Shown piece by piece: positions 5,832 through 7,445 of a stretch of 7,445 bases of DNA. The stretch is from assembly GCA_002440625.1 (NCBI GenBank), contig DJUV01000114.1:1-7445 (forward strand), in the 5' to 3' direction. The notes below the pieces were generated by a model that saw only the letters and a list, made by a program, of their open reading frames with translations, was not told the origin of the DNA and made no database searches. Made by a program: the position numbers and the translations under genes. This stretch comes from Rhodobacteraceae bacterium UBA6273. Lineage in GTDB: Bacteria > Pseudomonadota > Alphaproteobacteria > Rhodobacterales > Rhodobacteraceae. Within the stretch, counting starts at the first letter, position 1, and each line of letters begins with the position of its first letter.

Positions 5832-7445
5832 TCAGCCCTGAATTGCCGACCAGACCCGCGACGGCGAGACCGGCATGTCGATATGCTTGACCTGTGTGTG
5901 ACCGCCGCGATGCAGCGCGTCGATCACCGCGTTGACCACCGCCGGTGGCGACCCGATGGCCCCGGCCTCGCCACAGCCCTTCACGCCCAGGGGGTTGTGC
6001 GTGCAGGGCGTCTGGCAGGAATAGTCGACCTGATAGAAGGGCACGTCCTCGGCCCGCGGCATCGCGTAGTCCATGAAGGACCCGGTCAGAAGCTGGCCGT
6101 TTTCGTCGTAGGTCGTGTTTTCCAGAAGCGCCTGGCCGATCCCCTGCCCGACGCCGCCATGCACCTGACCATCGACGATCATCGGGTTCATGATGTTGCC
6201 GAAGTCGTCGGCGCAGACGAAAGAGAGGATATCCACCTTGCCGGTGTCGGGATCGACATCAACCTCGCAGATATAGGCCCCTGCGGGGTAGGTGAAGTTG
6301 TTCGGATCGTAGAAGGCGGTTTCCTCCAGCCCCGGCTCCAAGGTTTCGAGCGGGTAGTTGTGCGGGACATAGGCCGAGAAGGCGATTTCGCCGAAGGTCT
6401 TGGCCTTGTCGGTGCCCGCGACGCTGAACTTGCCATCCTCGAAAGAAATGTCCTCTTCCGCCGCCTCAAGCATGTGGGCTGCGATCTTCTTGCCCTTGGC
6501 CACGATCTTGTCGATCGCCTTGGTCATCGCCACCCCGCAGACCGCGAGCGACCGCGAGCCGTAGGAGCCCATGCCGAAGGGGATCTTCGAGGTGTCGCCA
6601 TGGACGATCTCGACCGAGCTTTCGGGGATGCCGAGCTTGTCCGCGGCAATCTGGGCAAAGACCGTCTCATGCCCCTGCCCGTGGCTGTGGGCGCCGACCA
6701 TGATGCTGATGTTGCCGGTCGCGTTCACCCGGACCGTTGCCGCGTCATAAAGCCCGACGCGGGAGCCGAGAACCCCGACGAGATGCGAGGGCGCAATGCC
6801 GCAGGCCTCGATCCAGGTCGAAAGACCCATGCCCCGAAGCTTGCCCTTCGCCGCCGAAGCCGCCCGGCGCTTTTCGAAGCCCGACACGTTGGCGATCTCC
6901 ATCGCCTTGTCGAGCGTCGCATGGTAGTTGCCGGTGTCGTAGGGAAGGCCGACCGGCGTGGTGTAGGGGAACATGTCGGTGGTGATGAAGTTCTTCCGCC
7001 TGACCTCGAACGGATCAAGGTTCAGTTCCCGACACATCTTGTCCACCACCCGCTCAAGGCTGAAGGTCGCCTCGGGCCGCCCGGCGCCGCGATAGGCGTC
7101 AACCGGCGCGGTGTTGGTGAAGACCGTCTTCACGTTCACGTAGACATTCGGCACCTTGTAGGGGCCGGCCATAAGCGTGCCGTGGAGGAACGTGGGCGTC
7201 GCGGTCGAGAAGTTCGAGAGATACGCGCCGACATTGGCCAGCGTCTCGGTCCGGAAGGCGATGAAGGTGCCGTCCTTTTCGCAGGCCAGTTCGATCTTCG
7301 TCACATGATCGCGGCCATGCGCATCGGAGAGGAAGCTTTCCGACCGCTCCGCCGTCCAGCGCACCGGGCGCTTCAGCTTCTTCGCCGCGGCCAGAACCAG
7401 CGCCTCTTCGCCATAGTGATAGATCTTCGAGCCGAAGCCGCCGCC
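5832..7445 (-). CDS. coxL: CO dehydrogenase-type large subunit, molybdopterin-binding, form II (CoxL-like), partial at the 5' end
   Basis: Catalytic subunit of an aerobic CO dehydrogenase-like molybdenum hydroxylase. The last 537 residues are visible; the frame is open to the right edge, so roughly the first third lies outside. The visible part opens with [20 protein letters not shown], the cofactor-contact region of the family. AYRGAGR follows at fragment residues 117-123 (bases 7077-7097), GQGHET at 256-261, a GSYGSR loop near 294-299, [12 protein letters not shown] near 429, and [10 protein letters not shown] with the likely catalytic glutamate at fragment residue 493 (5967-5969). Form I enzymes, which are proven CO oxidisers, have AYxCSFR with a copper-binding cysteine; AYRGAGR marks form II. 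All other catalytic elements are intact. The L-then-M order fits the form II arrangement S-L-M, so coxS would be expected upstream, beyond the right edge. Other xanthine-oxidase-family substrates remain possible. Confidence 0.93.
   Translation of the reverse strand, partial: GGGFGSKIYHYGEEALVLAAAKKLKRPVRWTAERSESFLSDAHGRDHVTKIELACEKDGTFIAFRTETLANVGAYLSNFSTATPTFLHGTLMAGPYKVPNVYVNVKTVFTNTAPVDAYRGAGRPEATFSLERVVDKMCRELNLDPFEVRRKNFITTDMFPYTTPVGLPYDTGNYHATLDKAMEIANVSGFEKRRAASAAKGKLRGMGLSTWIEACGIAPSHLVGVLGSRVGLYDAATVRVNATGNISIMVGAHSHGQGHETVFAQIAADKLGIPESSVEIVHGDTSKIPFGMGSYGSRSLAVCGVAMTKAIDKIVAKGKKIAAHMLEAAEEDISFEDGKFSVAGTDKAKTFGEIAFSAYVPHNYPLETLEPGLEETAFYDPNNFTYPAGAYICEVDVDPDTGKVDILSFVCADDFGNIMNPMIVDGQVHGGVGQGIGQALLENTTYDENGQLLTGSFMDYAMPRAEDVPFYQVDYSCQTPCTHNPLGVKGCGEAGAIGSPPAVVNAVIDALHRGGHTQVKHIDMPVSPSRVWSAIQG

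Noticed and set aside
4796..5890. Long plus-strand open frame (364 aa) antisense to coxM and part of osmC
   Set aside because: Arg/Gly-rich composition typical of the opposite strand of high-GC genes; no recognisable domain; fully covers well-supported minus-strand genes.
1..7445. CRISPR array, insertion sequence, tRNA/rRNA or prophage remnants
   Set aside because: No regularly spaced repeats, terminal inverted repeats with transposase, or RNA-gene signatures were seen; the only large repeat is the luxR paralogy.

Overview
The window is GC-rich, gene-dense DNA and most likely comes from an alphaproteobacterium of the Rhodobacteraceae or close relatives. The evidence is the strong G/C bias at third codon positions, a VPLPA-type CTERM surface protein (a sorting signal typical of Rhodobacterales), two LuxR-type regulators with the EFYNDW-x-PQ sensor motif common in alphaproteobacteria, and a coxL-coxM molybdenum hydroxylase pair. 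This placement is inference from gene content, not from a marker phylogeny.

Left part, + strand: the 3' end of typA/bipA (3-620) is followed by two tandem LuxR-family regulators of identical length (704-1855 and 1993-3144, 383 aa each). Their N-terminal sensor halves have diverged strongly, but their DNA-binding C-termini are almost identical, partly even at synonymous positions. Each regulator is preceded by a 24-bp dyad containing GCAAT/ATTGC (635-658 and 1926-1949). The first dyad could instead be the typA terminator.

Middle part: a secreted VPLPA-CTERM protein of unknown function (3211-3948, minus) has a signal peptide, a C-terminal sorting signal and a clear intrinsic terminator (3151-3185) that separates it from the second regulator. 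It is divergent from a small GlsB/YeaQ-type stress-associated membrane protein (4236-4490, plus). The 3' end of that gene overlaps, tail to tail, an OsmC-family thiol peroxidase-like gene (4482-4907, minus).

Right part, minus strand: the end of a coxS-L-M-type operon. The large (molybdopterin) subunit enters from beyond the right edge (5832-7445, partial) and is followed 10 nt later by the FAD-binding medium subunit (5039-5821) and an intrinsic terminator (4979-5016). The active-site loop reads AYRGAGR, not AYxCSFR, and the order is L then M. Both point to the 'form II' clade of CO-dehydrogenase-like enzymes, whose physiological substrate is uncertain.

Most of the window is recognisable chromosomal gene content. 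The part that merits a closer look is the tandem LuxR pair: two different sensors joined to what looks like one shared DNA-reading head, with signs of gene conversion. No mobile element, CRISPR array, tRNA or rRNA was seen. No gene-free stretch exceeds 300 bp; the longest is 287 bp (3949-4235).
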